The notes under the pieces are model-generated. The model had not been told where the DNA came from. It saw only the letters and a program-made list of their open reading frames with translations, and ran no database searches. Below are positions 1 through 8,700 of a stretch of 64,000 nucleotides of DNA, piece after piece. This stretch comes from Cellulophaga lytica DSM 7489 (GTDB taxonomy: Bacteria; Bacteroidota; Bacteroidia; Flavobacteriales; Flavobacteriaceae). The position numbers and the translations under genes were made by a program. The stretch is taken from positions 3,332,501 through 3,396,500 of the forward strand of contig NC_015167.1 of assembly GCF_000190595.1 (NCBI RefSeq). Reading direction: 5' to 3'. Each line of letters opens with the position of its first letter. Positions within the stretch are counted from its first letter, which is position 1.

Positions 1-521
1 CGAGTATAACGATTGGTTTTACGAAGCTTATCAAACTGATTATGTAAGTTAAACACAATCATAGGAAATGGTGATGATCTTGCTTTTCTGGAAGCATTAG
101 GATGCATACCAACTATGTAGAACGACTTGCCTAAGATGCTCATACTAAATTTTGGCGAGGATACATCAGAATCTGTACTATTATCCCATTCACAATCATC
201 CTTACAGTGTAGTTGATACAGTAATTTCCAGAGTGCGTTTTCAAAAGCTAATTCAGTTTTAAATTCGTCATCTTTAAATACGGCAATAAAGGTTTGAAAC
301 TTTTTAGATTCATCATTAATTTCATTTAAGTAACTATTTAAATCGTTTAATAGAGTAGGGACACATTGTTTAGAAATTTTACTATAATTATGAATAGATA
401 TAGTATCATTTGCAACAACACTTTGTGCCATAACACAAGGATGATCGTCAAGAATAAATTCTTTTACCATATCATCAACAGCAGTTGTATTCTCTATTTT
501 GTCCATTGTGTGTAATTCCAT
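1..521 (-). CDS. GntA-like / YqcI-YcgG family protein, partial (C-terminus outside window)
   Basis: The reading frame starts at the ATG at 521 (MELHTMDKIEN) and stays open to base 1, giving about 173 residues. Visible family features are HPCVMAQSV near residue 27 and the block VGMHPNASRKARSSPFPMI followed by FNLHNQFDKLR, the signature of the YqcI/YcgG family. One member, GntA, is a heme-dependent N-hydroxylase of guanitoxin synthesis, and many database entries carry that name. No other guanitoxin gene is visible here, so the substrate is unknown and only the family is claimed. The protein has no signal peptide and is probably cytoplasmic. A second in-frame ATG at 506 is a possible start. The gene is divergent from the GH16 gene. 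Confidence 0.75.
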   Translation of the reverse strand, partial: MELHTMDKIENTTAVDDMVKEFILDDHPCVMAQSVVANDTISIHNYSKISKQCVPTLLNDLNSYLNEINDESKKFQTFIAVFKDDEFKTELAFENALWKLLYQLHCKDDCEWDNSTDSDVSSPKFSMSILGKSFYIVGMHPNASRKARSSPFPMIVFNLHNQFDKLRKTNRYT

Positions 522-670
522 TTTTCAATGCTTTAATGCGTTTGTATCATTTTTATGCTAAATTAAATGGAGTGTAGTTTAAGCTTTATCTCAATCCGTC
601 ATATTATTAACCTTATCAAGTATATAAGAATTTATGCATTATTTCTTCACTTGTATTTTATAAAAAGGCT

Positions 671-741
671 AGTAGTTTTAGTATTTATATGATACTAATA
701 TGGTGTAATTAGCACCATATTACCCAATGCTAAAACTATTT
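671..741. repeat. nested inverted repeat upstream of GH16
   Basis: The inner arms taatatggtg (696-705) and caccatatta (713-722) are perfect 10-bp complements around a 7-nt loop. Outer arms at 671-685 and 727-741 match at 13 of 15 positions. No T-run follows directly, so it is not an ordinary terminator. It may be an operator, an RNA structure or a degraded mobile-element end. Confidence 0.6.
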
Positions 742-784
742 TAGCAGTCTTACATATTTTATTATTTTGTAATATATTTCTTAC

Positions 785-792
785 TAGATTTG
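785..792 (+). promoter_or_regulatory. candidate -7 box for GH16 gene
   Basis: TAGATTTG matches the flavobacterial -7 consensus TAnnTTTG and lies 40 bases before the ATG at 832. The closest upstream TTG (767-769) leaves a spacer of only 15, shorter than the usual 17-23, so the -33 element is weak. Confidence 0.4.
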
Positions 793-831
793 TTTCAAAA
801 CAACAATGTTAATTACAAAAAACAGACTACT

Positions 832-2277
832 ATGAAATTAAAAATTATGAAACCAAAAAAGGTATTTTTAAGTTTTCTTCTGGCATTTATTTGCTTGCTA
901 GGGTACAGCCAAAAACCAAACGGACAAACATCTAATCCGAATGATAATTTTAAATTATTAAACGATTTTTCAGATGAATTTAATACAGGTAACATTAATT
1001 GGAGCAAATGGAGTAAAACGGCTAATTTACCAAACACAAAAGCTTGGAAGTGGGATAACAATGCCAATGCTAAACCGGTAAATTATAAAGGTGAGCGTTC
1101 TGTTGAGCTTACTATGCGTCAAAACGCCAATAATGCAAGAGATGGCATTACATATTTTAAAAGTGGCTGTTTACAAACTATTAAACAGTTGCCTAAAAAC
1201 TTTGTAGGTTATGTAGAATCCAGAATTTATGGTGCAGAAATTAACTCTCCAAAAGCAACAGGTCTTGACAAATACAGAGGTGTGTGTCCGTCTTTTTGGT
1301 TATACAGTAAGTTTTTTGATAATAAACCAATTGGTGAGGCTGTATACACAGAAATTGATGTTGTAGAACTACAACAATTTGATTTTGATCCTAATGGTCC
1401 GGTTGGGCATCAACAAGATTTAATTACAGATGCAGAATCTAATCTTCATTTAGTAAAAAAAGCAAGTTTTGGTAGAGATTGGTTTAGACCAAAACAACCA
1501 AAAGCAAGAGCTACTCAATTAAATAAGTATGAGTTACCTGGTAAATTTGATCCTACAAAAGGTTGGCATACCTATGGTTGTGAAATAACACCTACTAAAT
1601 TATATTTTTATGTAGATGGCGTTAGAGTAGGTAGAGCTTTAGATAATACTTATTGGAGTGATAATCCTATGTATGTTATAGCATCATTAGGTTTAAGAGT
1701 ACCATTTGTAGCGTTTCAGGGTAATGTATTTGAGCCTGTGAACCCAGAAGTAAATCCTAGAGCAAAAAAGAATATAGATGAAATGCCAGTATCTATGCAC
1801 GTAGACTATATAAGAGTATGGGAAAAAAATGGTTCTGGAGGAACTAATAATCCTGTTGGTAACTGTTCAACAGCTCCAACTTGGAAAAAATCAGGAAATT
1901 TTACAAAAGGAGACAGAGTAAAGCTTAATAATGCAATTTATGAACTAAAAGCTAGTAATGGTAGTTGTAGACCAGGTGGAGCTTCTGGCTGTTCTTCAAA
2001 CCAATGGACTAAAGTATCTGACTGTACATCTAATAGCAGTATTATTAATACTGACGCAGGAACTGTATATCCAAACCCTGCGAATACAGTAGTTAATGTG
2101 GTAGCTACTAAAGGAGATTTTATTAGAGTAATTACTTCTGTAGGTACAGTAGTACGTACCGTAAAGGCTAAAAATAATACCACTGTAATAGATATTTCTG
2201 CATTGCCAGCAGGTATGTATACTGTTACAATTACGGGTAGCAACAAAAATGAAACTAAACAATTGCTTATTCAATAG
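832..2277 (+). CDS. exported glycoside hydrolase family 16 (agarase/porphyranase type) with T9SS tail
   Basis: From the ATG at 832 the protein has 481 residues; an upstream in-frame TTG at 790 would add 14 residues before the signal peptide and is unlikely. Order of parts: signal peptide (MKPKKVFLSFLLAFICLLGYSQ), GH16 fold about 40-335, a four-cysteine module about 345-398 (CSTAPTW ... WTKVSDC) resembling small carbohydrate-binding modules, and a type A T9SS sorting domain about 410-481 (VYPNPANTVVNVVA ... LPAGMYTVTI). The catalytic motif is EIDVVE with nucleophile E174, D176 and acid/base E179, the beta-bulge form of GH16. The sequence around it resembles agarases and porphyranases more than laminarinases, but the substrate cannot be fixed from motifs. 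It should be secreted or cell-surface attached and hydrolyse an algal galactan. PorX at 57-58.6 kb regulates that secretion route. Confidence 0.88.
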   Translation: MKLKIMKPKKVFLSFLLAFICLLGYSQKPNGQTSNPNDNFKLLNDFSDEFNTGNINWSKWSKTANLPNTKAWKWDNNANAKPVNYKGERSVELTMRQNANNARDGITYFKSGCLQTIKQLPKNFVGYVESRIYGAEINSPKATGLDKYRGVCPSFWLYSKFFDNKPIGEAVYTEIDVVELQQFDFDPNGPVGHQQDLITDAESNLHLVKKASFGRDWFRPKQPKARATQLNKYELPGKFDPTKGWHTYGCEITPTKLYFYVDGVRVGRALDNTYWSDNPMYVIASLGLRVPFVAFQGNVFEPVNPEVNPRAKKNIDEMPVSMHVDYIRVWEKNGSGGTNNPVGNCSTAPTWKKSGNFTKGDRVKLNNAIYELKASNGSCRPGGASGCSSNQWTKVSDCTSNSSIINTDAGTVYPNPANTVVNVVATKGDFIRVITSVGTVVRTVKAKNNTTVIDISALPAGMYTVTITGSNKNETKQLLIQ

Positions 2278-2300
2278 TTTTAATTCTTATAAATAAATTT

Positions 2301-2341
2301 AAAAAGCAGAATTGAGGTTAAACTTAATTCTGCTTTTTTTG
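2301..2341 (+). terminator. intrinsic terminator of GH16 gene
   Basis: Arms aaaagcagaatt and aattctgctttt form a stem closed by a short loop and followed by a T-run, 25 bases after the GH16 stop codon. Confidence 0.85.
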
Positions 2342-2542
2342 TTATTGGGCGTTTTTTACTAGCATACATAATTATGCAACAAACATATTTATCTAGTGAA
2401 TAAACACTCTTTTTATAAAACGACGTAGGAGGGAAGTGTAATGTGTGTGGAATGGATTAGTATGCCAGAATGCTATTGGACTGTCATTTAATTATTTTCT
2501 AACCCTTTTGTCAGTAAATATTTAGTAAAAACGCATAAAAAA

Positions 2543-2573
2543 TGCCATAATGTCTTAAACAAGACATTTGGCA
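2543..2573. repeat. inverted repeat overlapping sigma-54-like promoter
   Basis: The core aatgtctt-aaac-aagacatt is perfect. With one bulged T at 2548 the stem extends outward through tgcca/tggca to 13 pairs. It covers the -24 element, so it could be a repressor site or an RNA hairpin. Confidence 0.5.
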
Positions 2574-2584
2574 CGAATTTTGTA
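2568..2584 (+). promoter_or_regulatory. sigma-54 (RpoN)-like promoter
   Basis: TTGGCACGAATTTTGTA matches the RpoN consensus (TTGGCACG, four to five bases, TTGCA) except for T instead of C at -12. The GG and G(C) elements are separated by exactly 10 bases, as required. The transcript would start near 2595, leaving a leader of about 300 bases before the next gene. Confidence 0.5.
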
Positions 2585-2734
2585 CTAAATTCAGCTATTG
2601 TTTGTTACGATTAAAACAATTAAATATTTCTAATTCTAGAGGCTTAGGACCTTTATTTATTAGTGACTTATAAGTTTTAAAAGTTTATTTTAAAGATAAT
2701 TTTCGACGTTATCAGTGTGCAAATATAAAAATAA

Positions 2735-2749
2735 ATTGTTAATAACAAT
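2735..2749. promoter_or_regulatory. palindrome attgtta-a-taacaat
   Basis: A perfect 7-1-7 palindrome with half-sites close to TGTTAA, related to the inverted repeat at 2847-2868. Possibly an operator for the downstream gene. Confidence 0.3.
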
Positions 2750-2846
2750 GTTAAAATAAATATAAATTAAAAAATATCATATCCTAGAAAGTAAATTTTA
2801 AAATATCAAGAAACATAAAAAAGCAATAAGTGCTTTTATTAAATAA

Positions 2847-2868
2847 GTATTAACAATAGTGTTAATAC
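2847..2868. promoter_or_regulatory. inverted repeat gtattaaca-n4-tgttaatac
   Basis: Perfect 9-bp arms around four bases, ending 26 bases before the ATG at 2895. Position and symmetry suit a repressor operator; an mRNA hairpin near the start codon is the alternative. Confidence 0.4.
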
Positions 2869-2894
2869 ATAACAATTTTAAAATATATAGAGAT

Positions 2895-3812
2895 ATGAAT
2901 ATATCAGAATATTATAAGTTAGGATATCAACAACAAAAATTAGACTTTGTTGATATCAAATTAAATACAGACAACTTATTGTTTGTAGATCCAAGGTTGA
3001 TAGAAAGCTTGGGAACACCTTTAGCAACAAAAATGCAAAAGCATTTAGAAGTTTTTTGGGGTGAATTAGTAAAAAATGTAAAACAAAAATCATTTGGGCA
3101 AGCAGATTATTTATTATCTGGTTTGGGAGAGCCAAATGAAACAAGGTTAGGTTATGCATTTAGTAAAGATTACGGAAACTCCGTTGGAAATAAATTAAGG
3201 CAAAGAATAGCCAATACAATTTATAACAATATAGCAGTAAAAACAGGCGTTTTAAGTCATTTTGCTGATATAGAATTGTATTTTGAAGATATTAGTTCTG
3301 ATAGAATTTCTGATATTACTACTAAAATTATTAAATCTGTTTTGATTGAGTTTACTCAAGAACAATGTAGAATTCATAAAATACCAATGAAAACTTTTGT
3401 TCAAAAAGACATTTTTGATATTAATACTCTGAAATGGGTTAGCAAAAAAGTTGAACTTCCAGAATACTTTGGTAAGCCAATAATTTTTGTTCCTAAAAAT
3501 ATTGTTAGACTTGAAAATACTGCTGGTAAAAATGTAAGTTGTTTTTATAGATATGCAATAAGACAGTTTGTTAGTAATGACACTGAAATGTTAATAGACG
3601 TTAGTGCTACTGGAAAAGAAGGGAAAATACTTATCAAAGATGTTAAGTCTAAATATCCTTTATCTAAAGAATCATTAGCTAATTGGACAATACATTTTGG
3701 TAAATTATTAATTGATTATAAGACAGACCATTTAAGTGGTAGATTAAGAGTTTTAACTGACGAAGAAATAATCGAAATCATATATGATGATGGTTATTCT
3801 GATGTAGGCTAG
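2895..3812 (+). CDS. unrecognised protein, about 305 aa
   Basis: I do not recognise this gene. The ATG at 2895 (MNISEYYKLGYQQQKLDFVD) is preferred; a GTG at 2859 would add 12 residues but lies inside the inverted repeat at 2847-2868. The protein has no signal peptide and no membrane segment. Visible segments are LFVDPRLIESLGTP near residue 32, GNSVGNKLRQRIANTI, FADIELYFEDISSDRISDIT near residue 135, and FTQEQCRIHKIPM. The acidic FxDIELyF...DRISD stretch recalls poorly described proteins of the kind found near restriction and defence genes, but that is only an impression. It is a single-gene unit between two terminators, with unusual regulatory DNA in front and repeat-rich DNA behind, which suggests acquisition as a unit. 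Confidence 0.7.
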   Translation: MNISEYYKLGYQQQKLDFVDIKLNTDNLLFVDPRLIESLGTPLATKMQKHLEVFWGELVKNVKQKSFGQADYLLSGLGEPNETRLGYAFSKDYGNSVGNKLRQRIANTIYNNIAVKTGVLSHFADIELYFEDISSDRISDITTKIIKSVLIEFTQEQCRIHKIPMKTFVQKDIFDINTLKWVSKKVELPEYFGKPIIFVPKNIVRLENTAGKNVSCFYRYAIRQFVSNDTEMLIDVSATGKEGKILIKDVKSKYPLSKESLANWTIHFGKLLIDYKTDHLSGRLRVLTDEEIIEIIYDDGYSDVG

Positions 3813-3830
3813 TAACTAATTAGATTATAT

Positions 3831-3862
3831 AAAGGCAGGTGTTTTTCACCTGCCTTTTTTTT
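3831..3862 (+). terminator. intrinsic terminator of unrecognised gene
   Basis: aaaggcaggtg and cacctgccttt pair around ttttt and are followed by nine T residues, 18 bases after the stop codon. Confidence 0.9.
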
Positions 3863-3930
3863 TGGCCTCATAACCTCAAAGTTTCGGGGTGGTTAAAACA
3901 ATAGGAGAAATGAGCGTCCATATTTTAGGC

Positions 3931-3971
3931 TATCCAAATGCAATTATCCAGTGGATGATTGTATTTGGATA
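3931..3971. repeat. 19-bp near-perfect hairpin, 3-nt loop
   Basis: Positions 3931-3949 pair with 3953-3971 around loop agt: 17 Watson-Crick pairs and two G-U pairs, no mismatch. No T-run follows on either strand, so it is not a classical terminator. Such a compact imperfect palindrome is typical of REP-like elements, ends of single-strand transposons or recombination sites. Confidence 0.7.
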
Positions 3972-4147
3972 TAGCACTTTACTTAAATATCGTTTCATAT
4001 CGTATTTAACTAAAAAACAAATCCACGAGAATCGCGTATTTTAAAATTTCTGTACCTAAATACAGAATACGTAAATTATAAGCAGTATATATTTAGTTAT
4101 AATTATAAGGCTAATTGTAGTTTTATAACTTTTTGTGAAAATGTATT

Positions 4148-4334
4148 TTAGTTTTACATAACGACTAATTATAGCTACACATCTAAATTATTCTAACGAA
4201 GCCATAATTAGCTTTGCATAATTACTCGATATAAGCATAAAGACAATTATATCATTAATTATGTAAAATATCGCTGAAATGCTCTATTTCGATAACTGCT
4301 ATAAATTGTACTATAATTTATATTATGTAAAATA
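4148..4334. repeat. cluster of ttttacataa / aattatag motifs
   Basis: A motif ttttacataa followed after 4-6 bases by aattatag or similar occurs three times: once on the plus strand near 4153, and twice on the minus strand, near 4268 and near 4333. Related copies ctaattatagct (about 4164) and, inverted, agccataattag (about 4199) lie between. Paired arms around a short spacer resemble tyrosine-recombinase core sites or decayed transposon ends. Confidence 0.35.
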
Positions 4335-4379
4335 GGATTATTTAGACTCTTACTCTTCTCTATAAATTAATGTAAATTT

Positions 4380-5726
4380 TTAGTTGGTAAGCTTTAGGTT
4401 ATTAATAATGTGTTTGCCTACATTTTGGCCTTGTACAACACCATTATCAATTGCAGCTCTGTAATGTATACCACCATACAAACGGCTTATAGCAGCTTCA
4501 TTAGCAGCAGTATTAAAAGACGTAAATTTTCTGCTTGGCAAACCAAAAGGCAATTCGGTGTCATCTGTAAAGCTAAAATTATCACCAAACAAATGTGTTA
4601 ATATAGTTGCAGATGCTCCAGAAACCACAGAATGCCCACTCGTATATTCCGGAAAAGGCGGCGTTTGTAATAATGGTGTCCATTCTTTATCTATAGTATT
4701 GTTAATTAGTGTTTCGGGTCTAATTAAATTGCTACGGTATTTTTCATCCCAACAACTAATAAAGGCATCAAAAATACCAATAGATGTTATGGTATTTGCG
4801 TGTACAGCAGCTGTAAAGTCTAGCTTTTGCTGTTTACACGCTATTTTTGTTATTCCCATCCAATGTGCACCTGGAGTAATTTTTTTTGTGGCAATCATTA
4901 AATGGCCTTTGCTTGTAGATACATACGGGTTGCAATCCCAAAACCTTGCAATTGCTACTTCCTCTGTGGTATCTCCGTTTTTCCTAATCTTGTTCGTAAC
5001 TGTGTATACTTCTTGCAATTCTTTATAAAACGCACTGTTGGGTTCCATAGAAAACTCAGGATGCCTTTTTGGTTTAAACTGTGCTGCAGAATCTAGTACC
5101 ATTGTTCTTATTTTGTTCCAATGTGGCTCTATACCGTCCATATAAGCTGGTGGCGTTGGTTGCCATCTGCCAGGATTATCTGTAGTAACTTCATACCCTG
5201 CAAAAGATCTTGTTTCTTTATAATTGTCTTTGTGTAACCAGTCTTTTATGCGGTTAGCAACTTTTAAACCGTATGTTTTAGATGCTGTAAACTCTGTTGC
5301 GTTGGTCTTTTTCCAACTAGTAAAAAGGCTATCTGCGTACGTAGTTACAATGTTGTCTTTAAAAATAAGTTCTTTACTAACATCTATATATGCAACAAGT
5401 GCAGCAACTTTTAAATTAACATCTTTTGGTGCTTCTGGAATAGATTCTAGACTTTTTATTTTAGTAGATAAAGAGCTGTATTTTTTGTTGTTTTGTGCCA
5501 TAATTTCATACGCTGCAACATTAGGATACATATATATTCTGCTTGCCACAGGTGGCGAAAATATATCATGAATCATAGTTTCTGTAATTTTATCTACAGC
5601 CTTAAAATACGCATCTACAGGTACTTCTATTGCTGCATTTTCCTTTTTGCAAGATACTACTGTACATAGGCAAAGCAAGATAAAAAAAGTGTACTTGCTA
5701 TATATATTACTTTTTATTTGATGCAT
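4380..5726 (-). CDS. vanadium-dependent haloperoxidase (iodoperoxidase-like lipoprotein)
   Basis: 448 residues, starting MHQIKSN with a lipoprotein signal (TVVSC, C26). It belongs to the PAP2/vanadium haloperoxidase fold. Vanadate-pocket residues are all present: K329 and R336 (KYRSNLIRPET), S363-G364-H365 (PEYTSGH), R415 and H421 (SRLYGGIHYR). From memory, the spacing equals that of the Zobellia galactanivorans iodoperoxidase VIPO1 with a constant shift of five, including Y268 and F358 at positions studied in that enzyme. The expected reaction is peroxide-dependent oxidation of halide, probably iodide, at the cell surface. It follows the FG-GAP lipoprotein gene by 10 bases and is surely co-transcribed. 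Iodide specificity is inferred, not shown. Confidence 0.88.
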   Translation of the reverse strand: MHQIKSNIYSKYTFFILLCLCTVVSCKKENAAIEVPVDAYFKAVDKITETMIHDIFSPPVASRIYMYPNVAAYEIMAQNNKKYSSLSTKIKSLESIPEAPKDVNLKVAALVAYIDVSKELIFKDNIVTTYADSLFTSWKKTNATEFTASKTYGLKVANRIKDWLHKDNYKETRSFAGYEVTTDNPGRWQPTPPAYMDGIEPHWNKIRTMVLDSAAQFKPKRHPEFSMEPNSAFYKELQEVYTVTNKIRKNGDTTEEVAIARFWDCNPYVSTSKGHLMIATKKITPGAHWMGITKIACKQQKLDFTAAVHANTITSIGIFDAFISCWDEKYRSNLIRPETLINNTIDKEWTPLLQTPPFPEYTSGHSVVSGASATILTHLFGDNFSFTDDTELPFGLPSRKFTSFNTAANEAAISRLYGGIHYRAAIDNGVVQGQNVGKHIINNLKLTN

Positions 5727-5736
5727 TTTATACGTT

Positions 5737-8700
5737 TTAGTTGATGTAAAAACTTTTAGCTATAGTATTGTTTTGTGTGGCTATAATAAGACTACTATTT
5801 GTGGCTGTTTTTGCTTCAATAATATGATTGGATTGTTCTGGAACATAAAAACCAGATTCACTATTGTTTACCACATTAAATCCTGTTTTACTTCCTTTTA
5901 GGTAGATACCTTTTATGGCTCTTGTAAACCCGTATACAGTTTCAGAGGTAGTGTTGTTGCCAACCAAAAGAGCATCTAAAAATCCATCTTTATCTATGTC
6001 TTTAATAAGAATATCATTTATTGGTGCAAGCTGACAAATATTAGGTAGTTTATTAATTTTAAAGGTGTTATTGCCCAAGTTTTCTATATAAACGCTTGCA
6101 AATGTAGTTGCTTTTAAGGTTTCTTCTTCTAGGTTTTTTATTTCTAATAATTCTGTAAAAGAAGGATTTGAAAATGCTGCATAGCTACTATACTTTTGCT
6201 TTAATACCACCAATTGTTTTACAATATCATCTCTTGTTTGTACTGGTAACAAAACGTTATTTTTATCTAAATCTGTAAAATACTGAGCAATTATTGGATC
6301 TATACTACCATTTTTATCAAAATCTTGCTTGTATACATACACTGGTTTGTTCTCTTCTGGACAAACAAAACTATTTTCTCCTTGGTTTCCAGCAATAAAA
6401 TCTATATCGCCATCATTGTCAAAATCACCTGCTTTTATCGTATTCCACCAACCCGAAACTTCTGTAGTCTTATTTCCTGTATTTACCCAGTTAGGAGTAA
6501 TCTTTTTTAAAGTGCCATTGTTGTTTATAAAAATTGAAATAGACATCCACTCGCCTACTACAATCAAATCTTGCCAACCGTCATTATTAACGTCTTGCCA
6601 GGTTGCATCTGTAACCATTCCTATTGTGGTTAGTTCATCGTTTTTAACAGTACTAAAAACGCCTGCATTGTTTTGTAATAAGCTACTATTTGGCGCAGTT
6701 GGGTAGCTTCCTTTTACCAATCTGCTACCAACAAAAACATCTATATCTCCGTCTTTATCATAATCATTAGCCGCAATGCAGGAACCTATATTTTGTAGCT
6801 TTGGTAAGTTATTATTCGTCAATGTAAATTGTCCAATACCATTATTAATATAAATTCTGTCTTGTAAAACATTAGAGTTGCTATCAAACTCTGCTCCACC
6901 ACTAGCCACAAAAAGGTCTAAATCCTTATCATTATCAATATCTATAAATACAGCGGCTGCATCTTCATATATACTATCTAACTTTTGTGTAATTTGATAA
7001 ATGCCATCTTTACTTTGAGTCCATATAGTAGACGGCTGGCCTTTACTACCACCAATAAAAAGCTCATCTCCCAAGGTTTTATTAATATTTGCTGCTGCTA
7101 TACACGGTCCTAGTTTAGAGTACTGACTCATTAACAAATGTTGAGAAACGTAATCATGACCACTATTTTCTTGGTGTTTAAATGGTAAAATTGATGTGTT
7201 ATTTTTTAATAAGGCTAATTCTAAAGCAGATGTATTATTAGTTACTTTAGCATATTTAATATCTACCTCTAAAACAGTGTTTATTTTAGGATTATATACC
7301 TTTGTTATTTGTTTATTTGGCCATATTATATGTAAAGAGTCTACAATAGTATCTTTTATTCCAAAATGAATAATAGGTTCTACAGAGGACAAATACCCGC
7401 GTGTAAGAGATTGATATTGTGTTTGCATATTGCCATTAGACCATAATTTAATTTTTGTTCCAATAGCTTTACTATTTTTTTTGTTTCCTTTTAATTTTAA
7501 TCTTAAAAAGTTGGACTCAGTAGTTAGATCTGTTGTATTGTTTTGTAAAATAAAAGCCTTTTGGTTAATGTTATTTACAACAATATCTAAGTCGCCATCA
7601 TTATCTAAATCTGCAAAAGCTGCGCCATTACTAAAAGATTTTTCTGTACTCCCCCATTGTTTACTAACGTCTTTAAATTTTAAATTATTGGTGTTTTCAT
7701 AAAAATAATTAGGAATAAAAACACCAGGAGCTTTAGAAATAAGTGCAGACAACTGTTTGTTTTTAGCTGTTTCTGATCCAAAAATTGTGCTTTGCTTAGA
7801 GTAGTTTATAAAATCTAAATCTGTAATATCCTTTACATATCCATTAGTAATATAAATGTCTTTATCGCCATCATTATCAAAATCTACCATCATAGGAGAC
7901 CAGCTCCAATCTGTAGCTGCTACGCCAGAAAATTTAGCTGTTTCACTAGCTTGTACAACAGTATTGTTTAACAATCCATTATGTATTTGCAACGTATTAC
8001 GCATAAATTGTGAACTATAATTGTTGCGTTGTGCAGTTAAAAATTTATCATAATTATGTGGACCTAACATACTTTTTTGCCGCTTGTAGCTTTTAGGTAA
8101 CATATCTACAACCATAATATCTGGGTAGCCAGAGTTAGTTACGTCTGCAACATCTACTCCCATACCATTAAAGCTTTGTACACTTAACAATTCTTTATTA
8201 AATTCTGCAAACCCTTTGTGCTTATGAGTAACAGTATCTACACCATTATTTATATACACTAAATCTTCAGTTAAAAAATCATTAGATACATAAATATCTG
8301 GTAAATCATCATTATTAAAGTCCTGTACAGCTACACCCAAAGAAAATCCTTTGTGTTTAATCCCCAAACTGTCTGATACATTTGTAAAAACAGGATGTTT
8401 TATACCCTCTACGCTATCATTACGCAATAAATAATCTGCTAGCTCTTTGGTATAATAATGTTTAGGAACAGGTGAATTTTGAGAAAAACGAGAGCTCCCA
8501 TTGTGAATAATAAAAACATCTAAGTCTCCATCTAAATCATAATCAAAAAATACGGCTTGCTGACTATTGTTAGGGTCGTTTAATTGGTAAGCAGCAGCTT
8601 CTTCTGTAAATGTTGGTATTCCGTTTTTAGTTAACCCATTATTAATAAAAAGTAAGTTGTTGCAATTGCCACTGCAATTTGGTCCGCCTACACTTAAATA

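Larger units (their letters stand above)
522..831. other. divergent intergenic region between GntA-like and GH16 genes
   Basis: No open frame of useful length is seen. The stretch must hold promoters for both divergent genes. It contains the nested inverted repeat at 671-741 and the -7 type box at 785-792, listed separately. Confidence 0.6.
2342..2894. other. 553-bp gene-free region before the unrecognised gene
   Basis: No coding frame was found on either strand. It holds a sigma-54-like promoter (2568-2584), a bulged inverted repeat overlapping it (2543-2573), a palindrome at 2735-2749 and a perfect inverted repeat at 2847-2868, each listed separately. Between 2600 and 2730 I see nothing recognisable. 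Confidence 0.6.
3863..4379. other. 517-bp gene-free region rich in hairpins and repeated motifs
   Basis: No coding frame is apparent. It contains the 19-bp hairpin at 3931-3971 and a cluster of related motifs at about 4150-4340, listed separately. As the 3' flank of the haloperoxidase gene it has no clear terminator for that gene. The stretch looks like decayed mobile or recombination-site DNA. Confidence 0.5.

Noticed and set aside
1-521. GntA-like gene taken as evidence for guanitoxin synthesis
   Set aside because: The family is broad and no other gnt gene is present; the shared name comes from one characterised member.
3863-4379. Repeat cluster read as integron attC sites or CRISPR array
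   Set aside because: Copies are degenerate, in mixed orientation and without regular spacers; no core gttrrry/ryyyaac pair and no integrase or cas gene were seen.
5224-8000. Many open frames opposite the haloperoxidase and FG-GAP genes
   Set aside because: They follow the codon shadow of the real genes, lack family motifs and have no promoter or context.
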